Assembly: GCF_016863555.1 (NCBI RefSeq)
Contig: NZ_BOPC01000047.1
Location: 1-57,761, forward strand
Source of the DNA: Micromonospora qiuiae
GTDB taxonomy: Bacteria; Actinomycetota; Actinomycetes; Mycobacteriales; Micromonosporaceae
Direction: 5' to 3'
Length of the DNA: 57,761 nt
Below the pieces are notes generated by a model, which was not told the DNA's origin, ran no database searches, and was given only the letters and a program-made list of their open reading frames with translations. The stretch's first letter is position 1. Every line of letters begins with the position of its first letter. Made by a program: the position numbers and the translations under genes. Of the stretch, positions 31,242-39,922 are shown piece after piece.

Positions 31242-32091
31242 GCTGCCCGAGGTGGAGACCGTTCGGCAGGGGTTGGCCCGCTGGGTCACCGGCCGGCGGA
31301 TCGACTGGGTCGAGGTGCGCCATCCCCGGGCGGTGCGTCGGCACCTTCTCGGTGGCGCCCACTTCGCCGACGTTCTGGCCGGCCGGACCGTGCTCGACGT
31401 ACGCCGGCGTGGCAAGTACCTGTGGCTGCCGCTGGACAGCGGGGACGCGGTGATCGGGCACCTCGGGATGTCCGGACAGCTGCTCCTGCAACCGGCGGCC
31501 GCGCCCGACGAGACGCACCTGCGGGTGCGCTTCCGCTTCGCCGACGAAGGGCCGGAGCTGCGCTTCGTCGACCAGCGTACGTTCGGCGGGCTGTCGGTGA
31601 GCGAGGGCGGCGCGACCCTGCCCTCGGAGATCGCGCACATTGCCCGGGACCCGCTGGACCCGGAGTTCTCCGACGCGCAGTTCGGCGTTGCGCTGCGCCG
31701 GCGTCGTACCGAGGTCAAGCGCGCGTTGCTCGACCAGACGCTGATCTCCGGGGTGGGCAACATCTACGCGGACGAGGCGCTGTGGCGGGCGGGGCTGCAC
31801 GGGGCCCGGCCGACCGACGCGCTGACCGGCCCGGCTGCTCGGCGACTGCTCGGCCATGTTCGGGACGTGCTCGGCGAGGCGATCACCGCGGGTGGCACCA
31901 GCTTCGATGCTCTCTACGTCAACGTCAACGGCGAGAGCGGCTACTTCGACCGGTCCCTGAACGTCTATGGTCGCGAAGGGCAGCCCTGCCGCCGCTGTGC
32001 CGCACCGATCCGCCGCGAGGCGTTCATGAACCGGTCCTCGTACAGCTGCCCACGCTGCCAGCCGCGCCCCCGAGCCACCGCGCGCGGCTGA
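31234..32091 (+). CDS. mutM: Formamidopyrimidine-DNA glycosylase
   Basis: Encodes 285 aa, a bifunctional base excision repair enzyme for oxidised purines (also called fpg). After removal of the initiator it starts with catalytic Pro (PELPEVETVRQGL). GNIYADEALW contains the helix-two-turn-helix motif, and the C-terminal zinc finger uses CRRCAAPI and YSCPRCQPRP. The GTG start overlaps rnc by 8 bp. smc lies downstream beyond three other genes, as in other actinobacteria. Confidence 0.96.
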   Translation: MPELPEVETVRQGLARWVTGRRIDWVEVRHPRAVRRHLLGGAHFADVLAGRTVLDVRRRGKYLWLPLDSGDAVIGHLGMSGQLLLQPAAAPDETHLRVRFRFADEGPELRFVDQRTFGGLSVSEGGATLPSEIAHIARDPLDPEFSDAQFGVALRRRRTEVKRALLDQTLISGVGNIYADEALWRAGLHGARPTDALTGPAARRLLGHVRDVLGEAITAGGTSFDALYVNVNGESGYFDRSLNVYGREGQPCRRCAAPIRREAFMNRSSYSCPRCQPRPRATARG

Positions 32092-32094
32092 CCC

Positions 32095-32114
32095 CTCCCC
32101 GCCTCGGCGGGGAG
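32095..32114. terminator. Terminator between mutM and the GH114-like gene
   Basis: A 9-bp perfect G/C stem (32095-32103 with 32106-32114) with a 2-nt loop, 3 bp after the mutM stop and 10 bp before the stop of the convergent gene. Confidence 0.5.
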
Positions 32115-32124
32115 TGTCGGGGGG

Positions 32125-32962
32125 TTATGGCGGGGGTGGGCAGGGTTGCCGCCACGCGTCGAGGGTGCGGTTTTTGCGGATGGAGGCGAAGCCGTACCCG
32201 ACGCTGGTGACGCAGAAGTCCGTGGTGCTGCCCGTGTACTCGACGTGGAACACCGGCTTGTTGGCGTCGGCGAAGGGCAGCAACTTGGCGCACCGCTTGA
32301 GCCGTACGCACTCCTCGTTGACCGCGAAGTCGAAGTTCGGCGCCAACGCGGCGACCTGCGCCAGGGCACCCAACAGACCGGGGGAGAGGGAGAGCGAGCG
32401 GGCCAGGGCGGCGACCCGTCGGTTGAACTCCAGTTGGTCGTCGAACGTCAGCGGGAAGCCACTGCCGTGGTCGTAGCCGTCGGCGTCGGCGAGCAGCACC
32501 GCGCCGAACCCCTTGCCGCGACAGAGTCGGAACCGGTCGGCCAGCACCGGCCGCAGCGTTTCCCAGCGGCGTACGTCCAGCCAGGTGCGACTGGTCCGGG
32601 ACGATGTGGTGCCGCGTACCGGCCCCGGATAGCGGCCGGCGTCCGGGTCGTCGGGGTGCACCGATCCGACGTACACCTGGCAGATCAACCGACGGCCCCG
32701 GGAACGCAGCTCGGTGGTCTGCGCCGCGGTGGTGGCCACCGGATCGAGCACGAACACGTCCGCTTCGACCGTCGGGTCCAGCACGCCGGTCAGCTGCCAC
32801 TGCCACTGCCAATGGCGAGCCGAGGCGCCCGGCCACGGCGTGCCGGGCGGGGCGGGGTTCGGGCCCGCAGGACGCCATCGTGGCGAGCACCGCGAGCGCA
32901 AGGCAGGCCGGCAGTGCCCGGCGCGCCCCGCGCGCGGGCCGCTCGTCCAGCCCGTTCCGCAT
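32125..32962 (-). CDS. GH114-like (endo-alpha-1,4-polygalactosaminidase family) lipoprotein, probably frameshifted
   Basis: The catalytic part (about 32125-32870) reads WQWQWQLTGVLDP at its start, then ADVFVLDPVATTA, RRLICQVYVGS, GFGAVLLADADGYDHG and a C-terminal VFHVEYTG, as in GH114/TIM-barrel proteins. No signal peptide precedes it in this frame; instead a start with MRNGLDERPAR and the lipobox ATMASCG (32962-about 32880) is found one frame over. A 1-nt shift in the C-rich stretch 32855-32880 joins signal peptide and domain. Either a sequencing error or a recent inactivating mutation; the frame without the shift would extend upstream to 33063 with no signal. Confidence 0.6.
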
Positions 32963-33094
32963 GGCCCAGCTCCGCAGGTCGCGGGGCGGCGTCCGCGCCG
33001 CCCGAGCCGTACCCCGGTGTGCCCGGCGTACCCCAATGGGTCAAACGAGCGCAGACCCGACAAGGACTCGCGGTCAACGACGCGGAGGGCCGGG

Positions 33095-34207
33095 CTAGCG
33101 TGGGGTGGCGAAAACCTGCGTCCAGTAGGGGCCGTTGCTACTCGCCACGCCGACGCCGATCTCGGTGAAGTTGCAGTTCAGGATGTTGGCCCGGTGCCCG
33201 ACGCTGTTCATCCACGCGTCCATCACCGCGGCCGGCGATTGCTGGTTCCAGGCCACGTTCTCGCCGTACGTACGCCACCTGTACCCGACCCGGTCGATCC
33301 GCTCGCCGGGATCGCTGCCGTCACTGCCGGTGTGCGACATGTTCCGGTGGTCCGCCTGGTCCTGGCTGTGCCGCTGAGCCACGGTCATCAACTGCTCGTC
33401 GATGCTCAAGGCATCGCAACCCGCCCTGGCCCGTTCCGCGTTGACCAGTTTGAGGATCTCGGCCGCCTCGGAGGTCGTGCCACCCGACGGCGTGGCCGAG
33501 GCGGTGGTTTCCCGGTTCAGGCTGCCCTGGCGCTCGGCGCCCTGCCGGGAAGCCGCCGTGCTGCGCGACTGAGCGGGCGTGGGCAGCGTCCTGGTCCTGG
33601 CCGTCCGGCTCGGCGCCGGGGAGGGCGCGGCAGTGCTGGGGAAGACGCTCGGGCTGGGGCTCGGGCTCTCGATCGTGTCGAGGGGAATCGCCGGCTCCTC
33701 GTCGGGCAGCGCCGGCGCGGTGGCGACGGGCAGCTCGCCGGCGCTGGTACTGGTGGGGGTGTCGTTGCCGGGCAGGGCGAGAGCGGCGACGCCGACGCTC
33801 ACCACGAGGGTGGCCACTGCTGCGGCACCACCCATCACCAGGGGGCGCGAGCGCCGGCGGCGGCGACCGCTGCGGGCCGGGTCGGCAACCTGCCGGTCGA
33901 TCGCGGCCGGATCCTGATGCTCGCTGCCCGTCTCACCGTGCCAGCCGGGAGTCGGTACGCCGTAGTGGTCATCCCGATCGTCGCGATGCCGGCCCGCGCC
34001 CGTCCGCCAGGAGGCCTCCGAGGTGGTGGCCTGCCACTGCTCGGTCGGCTGGTCGCGGTACCACCCGTCGGAGGGGCGGTCCGGCTCGTCGCCGAACAGG
34101 TACGCCGATCGTGGTGCCGGTCGGTCGGTCAACCAGGCCGGGTCATCGACCGGTTCCGGCCGTCGAGGGCCGTTCGTCGGGTCGATCGGATCGTTCCAGC
34201 CGTGCAC
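33095..34207 (-). CDS. CAP/SCP-domain secreted or membrane-anchored protein
   Basis: Encodes 370 aa. A charged cytoplasmic N-terminus (about 1-120) precedes RRRRRSRPL and one transmembrane helix (MGGAAAVATLVVSVGVAALAL). A Pro/Ser/Thr-rich linker then leads to a C-terminal CAP domain of about 120 residues (ILKLVNAERARAGCDALSI, RNMSHTGSDGS, GENVAWNQQSPAAVMDAWMN, SVGHRANILN). Its enzymatic role is unknown in bacteria. I use GTG 34207 because GGAGG lies 8 nt upstream; a GTG at 34222 has none. Confidence 0.87.
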   Translation of the reverse strand: MHGWNDPIDPTNGPRRPEPVDDPAWLTDRPAPRSAYLFGDEPDRPSDGWYRDQPTEQWQATTSEASWRTGAGRHRDDRDDHYGVPTPGWHGETGSEHQDPAAIDRQVADPARSGRRRRRSRPLVMGGAAAVATLVVSVGVAALALPGNDTPTSTSAGELPVATAPALPDEEPAIPLDTIESPSPSPSVFPSTAAPSPAPSRTARTRTLPTPAQSRSTAASRQGAERQGSLNRETTASATPSGGTTSEAAEILKLVNAERARAGCDALSIDEQLMTVAQRHSQDQADHRNMSHTGSDGSDPGERIDRVGYRWRTYGENVAWNQQSPAAVMDAWMNSVGHRANILNCNFTEIGVGVASSNGPYWTQVFATPR

Positions 34208-34582
34208 GCCTGTCGCCTCCACGGGGTCGGGTATGGGCCGGGGTGACGCTACGTTCCGGGCTGACCTGCAGCAATGCGGCTAAGGAAGAGTTAAGAGGAC
34301 CCTGCCCATCCGGGTGAGGTGTTCCGGCGATTCGCGAGCGTAGAGTCAGGGTGTCCGGACAGAGCGTGTCCGCGCCTTGGTGGTGGCCCCCGGCGACGGG
34401 TCGGGGTCGACGCCGGGATGATCTACGGCCTGCGTGAACTTGACGAAGCAGGGGCTGCCGGCCCAATATGGAGAAGTCGCCAGTCGCGCCCAGCCATGCC
34501 CAGATTTTCGTGGGAATGGTAGTCGCGTACACATGGGCGCGCGTTGGCCGGCCTCTCCGGCAGCGCAATTCAAGGAGTCAAC
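34208..34582. other. Divergent intergenic region
   Basis: 375 bp between two divergent starts must hold promoters for both. I see no clean -35/-10 pair. A short GTGTCCGGACAGAGCGTGTCC stretch near 34349-34369 repeats GTGTCCG and could be a binding site. No gene or repeat can be supported. Confidence 0.4.
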
Positions 34583-34777
34583 ATGGCGAAGGCCCTCTTC
34601 GGCCACGTAGGTGCGGCGCCCGATCGGCGCCTGCTCGACGAGGTCACCCGACTGCGTGCCAGGGTTCAATCACTGCAGTTCGAGGTCACACGGCTGCGCG
34701 CTGAGAACGATCGGCTCGCGGCGGCTGCGGCGGAGGCGGACGATCTGCTCCGTCTGACCGAGCCAGCCTTGACCTGA
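34583..34777 (+). CDS. Small coiled-coil protein upstream of smc
   Basis: Encodes 64 aa. It starts MAKALFGHVGAAPDRRLLDE and then has a leucine-rich amphipathic helix (VTRLRARVQSLQFEVTRLRA), ideal for a dimeric coiled coil. I believe similar short MAKALFGHV proteins occur in other actinobacteria, but I cannot name a function. AAGGAG lies 8 nt before the ATG. The gene is open and strongly G/C3 biased, so a real small gene. Confidence 0.75.
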   Translation: MAKALFGHVGAAPDRRLLDEVTRLRARVQSLQFEVTRLRAENDRLAAAAAEADDLLRLTEPALT

Positions 34778-35025
34778 CCCACCTGGCCGCCACAACCGAA
34801 TAGCACCACCGCACCCAGAGCGCGCCGACACAATGTGCCGGCGCGCGATTCTGTGCGTACCCCCTCGGTCTGGCCGATCGGCGCGCGAACCGGACCGGAC
34901 GGCGCGCGGTGAGCTGCAGGTGGGTCGCGTGGCGCGACCGGTCCGGTTCCGGGTTAGTCTGCGGGTTCACCAGGGTCCGCGCAGCCGGGCGACGGTACGG
35001 CGGCCACCGGACGAGGATCGAGAAG

Positions 35026-38000
35026 GTGCATCTCAAGAGCCTGACGGTGAAGGGCTTCAAGTCCTTCGCCTCCGCGACGACGCTCAAGCTGGAGCCGGGG
35101 ATCACCTGCGTGGTGGGCCCGAACGGCTCCGGCAAGTCCAACGTCGTCGACGCCATCGCCTGGGTGCTCGGCGAGCAGGGCGCAAAGGCGCTGCGGGGCG
35201 GCAAGATGGAAGACGTCATCTTCGCCGGCACCGCCGGCCGGGCCCCGCTGGGCCGCGCCGAGGTGACCCTCACCATCGACAACACCGATGGCGCCCTGCC
35301 GATCGAGTACACCGAGGTCTCCATCACCCGCCGGATGTTCCGCTCCGGCGAAAGCGAGTACGAGATCAACGGTGACGGCTGCCGCCTGCTCGACATCCAG
35401 GAACTGCTCTCCGACTCCGGCATCGGCCGGGAGATGCACATCATCGTCGGGCAGGGCCGGCTCGACGGCATGCTGCACGCCAAGCCGGAGGACCGGCGGG
35501 CGTTCATCGAGGAGGCGGCCGGCGTCCTCAAGCACCGCAAGCGCAAGGAAAAGGCGCTGCGCAAGCTCGACGCGATGCAGGTGAACCTCAATCGCCTGAC
35601 CGACCTCACCGCCGAGCTGCGCCGCCAGCTCAAGCCGCTCGGCCGGCAGGCCGAGGTGGCCCGGCGGGCCGCCGTGATCCAGGCCAGCCTGCGCGACGCA
35701 CGACTGCGGCTGCTCGCCGACGACCTGGCCACCCTGCGTGCCACGCTGGACCGGGAGATCGCCGACGAGACCGCGTTGCGGCAGCGCCGCGAACAGGCGG
35801 AGGCCGAGCACGCCGAGGTGCAGTCCCGCCTCGGCGAGCTGGAGGAGGCGCTGGCCTCCGACGCGCCGCTGTTGGCCGCCGCACAGGACACCTGGTACAA
35901 GCTCTCCGCCCTGCAGGAGCGGTTCCGCTCGATCGAGCAACTCGCGATGGAGCGGCTGCGGCACCTGAGCGCCACGCCGGACGACGAGCGCCCGGGCCGG
36001 GACCCGGAGCAGTTGGAGGCCGAGGCCGAACGGGTCCGCGAGCAGGAGGAGGAGCTGCGCGCGGCGCTCACCGACGACCAGATCCGCCTCGCCGAGGCGG
36101 TGGAGCACCGCCAGGAACTGGAGCGGCAGCTCGCCGCGGCCGAACGGGAACTGGTCGCCGCCGCGAAGGCGATCGCCGACCGGCGGGAAGGGCTGGCCCG
36201 GCTGACCGGTCAGGTCAACTCCGCCCAGGCGAGGACCACCAGCGCCGGTGAGGAGATCGAGCGGCTCGCCGCCGCGCACGCCGACGCGCTGGCCCGGGCC
36301 GAGCGGGCCCAGGCCGAGCTGGACGCGGTCGCCGAGCAGTCCACCGAGGCCGACCGGGACAACGCCGACCTGGACGCCCGGCACGCCGAGGCGGTCGCCG
36401 CCCAGGAGCAGGCGCAGGCGACGGTCCGTTCGCTGTCCGACGCCGAGCGGGCCGCGGAGAAGGACGCGGCCACCTGGAAGGCCCGCGAGGAGGCGCTCGC
36501 GCTCGGCCTGCGCCGTAAGGACGGTGCCGGTGCGCTGCTGGGCCGCGCCGATCAGGTGCCCGGCCTGCTGGGGAGCCTCGCCAGCCTGCTCACGGTCGCC
36601 CCCGGTCACGAGGCGGCGCTCGCCGCAGCGCTCGGCGGGCTGGCTGACGCGGTCGCGGTCACCGGGGTGGACGAGGCTGTGGAGGCGATGCGGCTGCTGA
36701 AGATCTCCGACGCCGGCCGCGCCGAGCTGCTGGTCGGCGGCCCCACCGGTCCGGGGATGGCCGGCTCCGCCGACGCGCTGCGCCCCAAGCTGCCCGACCG
36801 CGCCCAGTGGGCTCCCGACCTGGTCGACTGCGACGCGCAGCTGCGCCCGGCGGTACACCGTGCGCTGCGTGACGTGGTGCTGGTCGAGGACCTCGCCGCC
36901 GCCGCCGAGGTGGTCGCCGGCAACCCCGAGCTGCGGGCGGTCACCCGCGATGGAGACATCATCGGCGCGTACGCGGCGGCGGGCGGGTCGGCCAAGGCAC
37001 CCAGCCACATCGAGGTGCAGGCGGCTGTCGAGGAGGCCCGCACCAACCGGCTCACCGCCGAGCGGACCAGCGCCGAGCTGCGCGAACAACTGGTCGACGC
37101 CCGAGCGGCCGTGGCCGAGGCCAAGGAGCGCGTACAGCACGCCGCCGCCGCCAAACGGGAGGCGGAGAGCCACCGCAACGCCGCCGCCCGCCGGCTGGCC
37201 GAGCTGGGTGCCGCCGCCCGGTCGGCAAAGGCGGAAACCGACCGACTGGGCGAGTCCCGGGCGCGTGCCGAGGCCGCCCGGGAACGGGACCTGACCGCGC
37301 TGGCCGAGCTGGAGGAGCGGCTGCGGCTGGCCGAGGCGACCCCGATCGACGCCGAGCCCTCGACCGACGAACGCGACCAACTCGCCGCGATGGTGCCGCA
37401 GGCCCGGCAGAACGAGATGGAGGTCCGGCTCGCGGTGCGTACCGCGGAGGAGCGGGTGGCCTCCATCGCCGGGCGGGCCGACTCGCTGCACCGGCAGGCC
37501 ACCGCCGAACGCGCGGCGCGGGAGCGGGCCGCGGCCCGGCGGGCCGCGCGGACCCGTGGCGCGGGCATCGCCCGGGCCGTCGCCGGTGGTGCGCGGGAGG
37601 CGCTGACCCGGCTGGCCACCAGCATCGCCCGGGCGGAGGAACATCGGGACGCGGTGGCCCGCGAGCGGGCCACCCGCGAGGCGGAACTGCAGGAGGTGCG
37701 GGCCGCCGCCAAGCGGCTCGGTGCGGAACTGGAACGACTGACCAGCCAGGTGCACCGCGACGAGGTCGCCCGCGCCGAGCAGCGGCTGCGCATCGAGCAA
37801 CTGGAGGCGAAGGCCGCCGAGGACTTCGGGCTGACCGTGGAGACCCTCATCGCGGAGTACGGGCCGAGCCAACCGGTGCCGCCCACCGAGGCCGAGGTGG
37901 CCGCCGCCGAGCGCGACGGCCTTCCGGTGCCCGAGCCGGTCCGCTACGAACGGCCGGTACAGGAGAAGCGGGCCGCCAAGGCCGAACGGGAGCTGGCCCT

Positions 38001-38640
38001 GCTCGGCAAGGTCAACCCGTTGGCCCTGGAGGAGTTCGCCGCGCTGGAGGAACGGTACAAATTCCTCTCCGAGCAGCTGGAGGACCTCAAGGCGACCCGG
38101 CGGGACCTGCTGACCGTGGTCAAGGATGTCGACGAGCGGATCCTGGAGGTCTTCGCCAGCGCCTTCGCCGACACCGCCCGGGAGTTCGAGCAGGTCTTCA
38201 CCGTCCTCTTCCCCGGTGGGGAAGGCCGGCTGGTGCTCACCGAACCGGACGACCTGCTGACCACCGGCGTCGAGGTCGAGGCCCGGCCGCCCGGCAAGAA
38301 GATCAAGCGGTTGTCGCTGCTCTCCGGCGGTGAACGGTCGCTGACCGCGGTGGCGATGCTGGTGGCGATCTTCCGCGCCCGGCCCAGTCCGTTCTACATC
38401 ATGGACGAGGTCGAGGCCGCCCTCGACGACGTGAACCTGGGCCGGCTGATCACGCTGCTCGCGCAGCTGCGGGAGAAAAGCCAGCTCATCGTCATCACGC
38501 ACCAGAAGCGGACCATGGAAATCGCCGACGCGCTGTACGGCGTGACCATGCGCGGCGGGGTGACCCAGGTGATCAGCCAGCGGCTCAACCGGGCCGAGGG
38601 GGACGACGAGCGGCCAGGCCGCGGCGAGGAGAACGGGTAG
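35026..38640 (+). CDS. smc: Chromosome segregation ATPase SMC
   Basis: Encodes 1204 aa. The N-terminal head starts VHLKSLTVKGFKSFASATTL with Walker A GPNGSGKSN. Coiled coils span about 165-490 and 660-1030, separated by a hinge at about 500-650 (LLGRADQVPGLLGSLASLLT, then AALGGLADAVAVTGV). The C-terminal head has the ABC signature LSLLSGGERSLTAVAML and Walker B FYIMDEVEAALDD. It compacts and segregates origins with ScpA/ScpB, not in this window. The GTG at 35026 is preferred over an upstream ATG at 34909 because the domain starts here. The HAD gene start overlaps its stop. Confidence 0.96.
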   Translation: MHLKSLTVKGFKSFASATTLKLEPGITCVVGPNGSGKSNVVDAIAWVLGEQGAKALRGGKMEDVIFAGTAGRAPLGRAEVTLTIDNTDGALPIEYTEVSITRRMFRSGESEYEINGDGCRLLDIQELLSDSGIGREMHIIVGQGRLDGMLHAKPEDRRAFIEEAAGVLKHRKRKEKALRKLDAMQVNLNRLTDLTAELRRQLKPLGRQAEVARRAAVIQASLRDARLRLLADDLATLRATLDREIADETALRQRREQAEAEHAEVQSRLGELEEALASDAPLLAAAQDTWYKLSALQERFRSIEQLAMERLRHLSATPDDERPGRDPEQLEAEAERVREQEEELRAALTDDQIRLAEAVEHRQELERQLAAAERELVAAAKAIADRREGLARLTGQVNSAQARTTSAGEEIERLAAAHADALARAERAQAELDAVAEQSTEADRDNADLDARHAEAVAAQEQAQATVRSLSDAERAAEKDAATWKAREEALALGLRRKDGAGALLGRADQVPGLLGSLASLLTVAPGHEAALAAALGGLADAVAVTGVDEAVEAMRLLKISDAGRAELLVGGPTGPGMAGSADALRPKLPDRAQWAPDLVDCDAQLRPAVHRALRDVVLVEDLAAAAEVVAGNPELRAVTRDGDIIGAYAAAGGSAKAPSHIEVQAAVEEARTNRLTAERTSAELREQLVDARAAVAEAKERVQHAAAAKREAESHRNAAARRLAELGAAARSAKAETDRLGESRARAEAARERDLTALAELEERLRLAEATPIDAEPSTDERDQLAAMVPQARQNEMEVRLAVRTAEERVASIAGRADSLHRQATAERAARERAAARRAARTRGAGIARAVAGGAREALTRLATSIARAEEHRDAVARERATREAELQEVRAAAKRLGAELERLTSQVHRDEVARAEQRLRIEQLEAKAAEDFGLTVETLIAEYGPSQPVPPTEAEVAAAERDGLPVPEPVRYERPVQEKRAAKAERELALLGKVNPLALEEFAALEERYKFLSEQLEDLKATRRDLLTVVKDVDERILEVFASAFADTAREFEQVFTVLFPGGEGRLVLTEPDDLLTTGVEVEARPPGKKIKRLSLLSGGERSLTAVAMLVAIFRARPSPFYIMDEVEAALDDVNLGRLITLLAQLREKSQLIVITHQKRTMEIADALYGVTMRGGVTQVISQRLNRAEGDDERPGRGEENG

Positions 38641-39260
38641 TGGCTCGGGAACGCGCGACGGCGCTCCTGGTGGACTTCGACGGCGTACTGCGCCGGTGGG
38701 ACCCGGCGGTCGCCGCGAAAGTGGAACGGGAGTACGGCCTTTCCACCGGCGTGCTCGGTGAGATCGCCATGTCCTGGGGGCTGCTCCAGCCGGTGCTCAC
38801 CGGCCGGGTCAGCCATGCCGAGTGGGTGTCGAGTGTCGCCGACGCGTTGACTCCCTCGGTGGGCGACCCGAGCAGGGCCCGCGCCGCCGTGCAGGAGTGG
38901 CAGCGCTATCGCGGCGAGGTCGTCCCGGAGGTGCTGGCGTTCATCCGCGAGGCGCGGGCCGCCGGCATCCGGGTCGGGCTGGGCACCAACGCCACCGACC
39001 TGCTCGACGCCGACCTGGCCGCGCTGGAACTCACCGACGAACTGGACGTGGTGGTCAACTCCTCGGCCATCGGGGTGCACAAGCCGGCCCGCGAGTACTT
39101 CCAGGCCGCCTGCGTGGCGCTGGAGACTCCGCCGGACCGGGTGCTCTTCATCGACGACGAGGATCGGGCCGTCAGCGGCGCCCGGGTGGCGGGGCTGTCC
39201 GCGTACCGCTGGAACGGCCCGGCCGACCTGCGTTACCTGCGCGCGGCCCTGGCCTACTGA
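38640..39260 (+). CDS. HAD-superfamily hydrolase
   Basis: Encodes 206 aa. HAD motif I is LLVDFDGVLRRWD, motif II GLGTNATD, motif III lysine in GVHKPAREYF and motif IV FIDDEDRAVSGA. The first Asp of motif I is present. The substrate, probably a small phosphorylated metabolite, cannot be identified. The GTG start overlaps the smc stop by 1 nt, so it is translated with smc. Confidence 0.87.
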   Translation: MARERATALLVDFDGVLRRWDPAVAAKVEREYGLSTGVLGEIAMSWGLLQPVLTGRVSHAEWVSSVADALTPSVGDPSRARAAVQEWQRYRGEVVPEVLAFIREARAAGIRVGLGTNATDLLDADLAALELTDELDVVVNSSAIGVHKPAREYFQAACVALETPPDRVLFIDDEDRAVSGARVAGLSAYRWNGPADLRYLRAALAY

Positions 39261-39279
39261 GGACGTCCGGCCGTAGCCG

Positions 39280-39801
39280 TCACGAGCCGACCACCCCGTC
39301 GATGCGTTCCCGGATCAGGTCGGCGTGCCCGTTGTGGCGCGCGTACTCCTCGATCATGTGAACGTAGATCCAGCGCAGGTTGCACGTCCGTCCCTTCCGG
39401 CCGACCGAGGTGAACGTCTCGTCGAGGGACCGACCGGCGACTGCGGCACGGGCCAGCTCCACCTGGTGCTGGAAGGTGGCGAAGTCCGCCTCGGCGTCGG
39501 CCGCGCTGATGTCGAAGTCCGCGTCGGGATCGTCCTCGGTGAAGTAGGGGTAGTCGACCCGTTCACCGAGGAAGTTCTCCCGGAACCACCAGGCCTCCAC
39601 CTCGGCCATGTGCCGAACCAGACCGAGCAGGGTCAGCCCGGACGGCTCGACACTCGCGGTCTTGAGTTGCTCGGCGGTCAGGCCGGCGCACTTGAGCAAC
39701 AGGGTCTGCCGGTGGTAGTCGAGCCAGCCCTCCAGCATGGTGCGCTCGTCACCGACGTACGGCTCGGGGGTTCGGGTGATTTCCGGCGCTCTCCAGATCA
39801 T
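39280..39801 (-). CDS. DinB/DUF664-family protein
   Basis: Encodes 173 aa. A four-helix DinB fold with LGLVRHMAEVEAWWFRENF and the terminal IYVHMIEEYARHNGHADLIR; the spaced histidines (LVRHM, VHMIEE, RHNGH) are the metal ligands. Members include bacillithiol and mycothiol S-transferases, so a thiol-dependent detoxification role is possible but not shown. The ATG at 39801 has AGGA 8 nt upstream; alternatives are ATG 39810 and an upstream start at 39831. Confidence 0.88.
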   Translation of the reverse strand: MIWRAPEITRTPEPYVGDERTMLEGWLDYHRQTLLLKCAGLTAEQLKTASVEPSGLTLLGLVRHMAEVEAWWFRENFLGERVDYPYFTEDDPDADFDISAADAEADFATFQHQVELARAAVAGRSLDETFTSVGRKGRTCNLRWIYVHMIEEYARHNGHADLIRERIDGVVGS

Positions 39802-39922
39802 GCCCGCCATCCTGGCCCGTGCCCCCGACAACCGGCGACACGTTTTCCGTCCTCAGGGCACGCCGCCAGGGATCGGTGCGGATCAGGCAGGTGGCGACTG
39901 ACCCGGTCGGAGTTGCCGTCGG

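Noticed and set aside
32024..32962. Complete minus-strand gene in the lipobox frame
   Set aside because: Only its first 30 residues are protein-like; after the C-rich run it becomes Arg/Gly-rich and extends past the mutM stop.
34954..38502. 1182-codon open frame on the minus strand opposite smc
   Set aside because: Shadow frame in GC-rich DNA. It is low in domain signal, and the plus strand has all SMC motifs.
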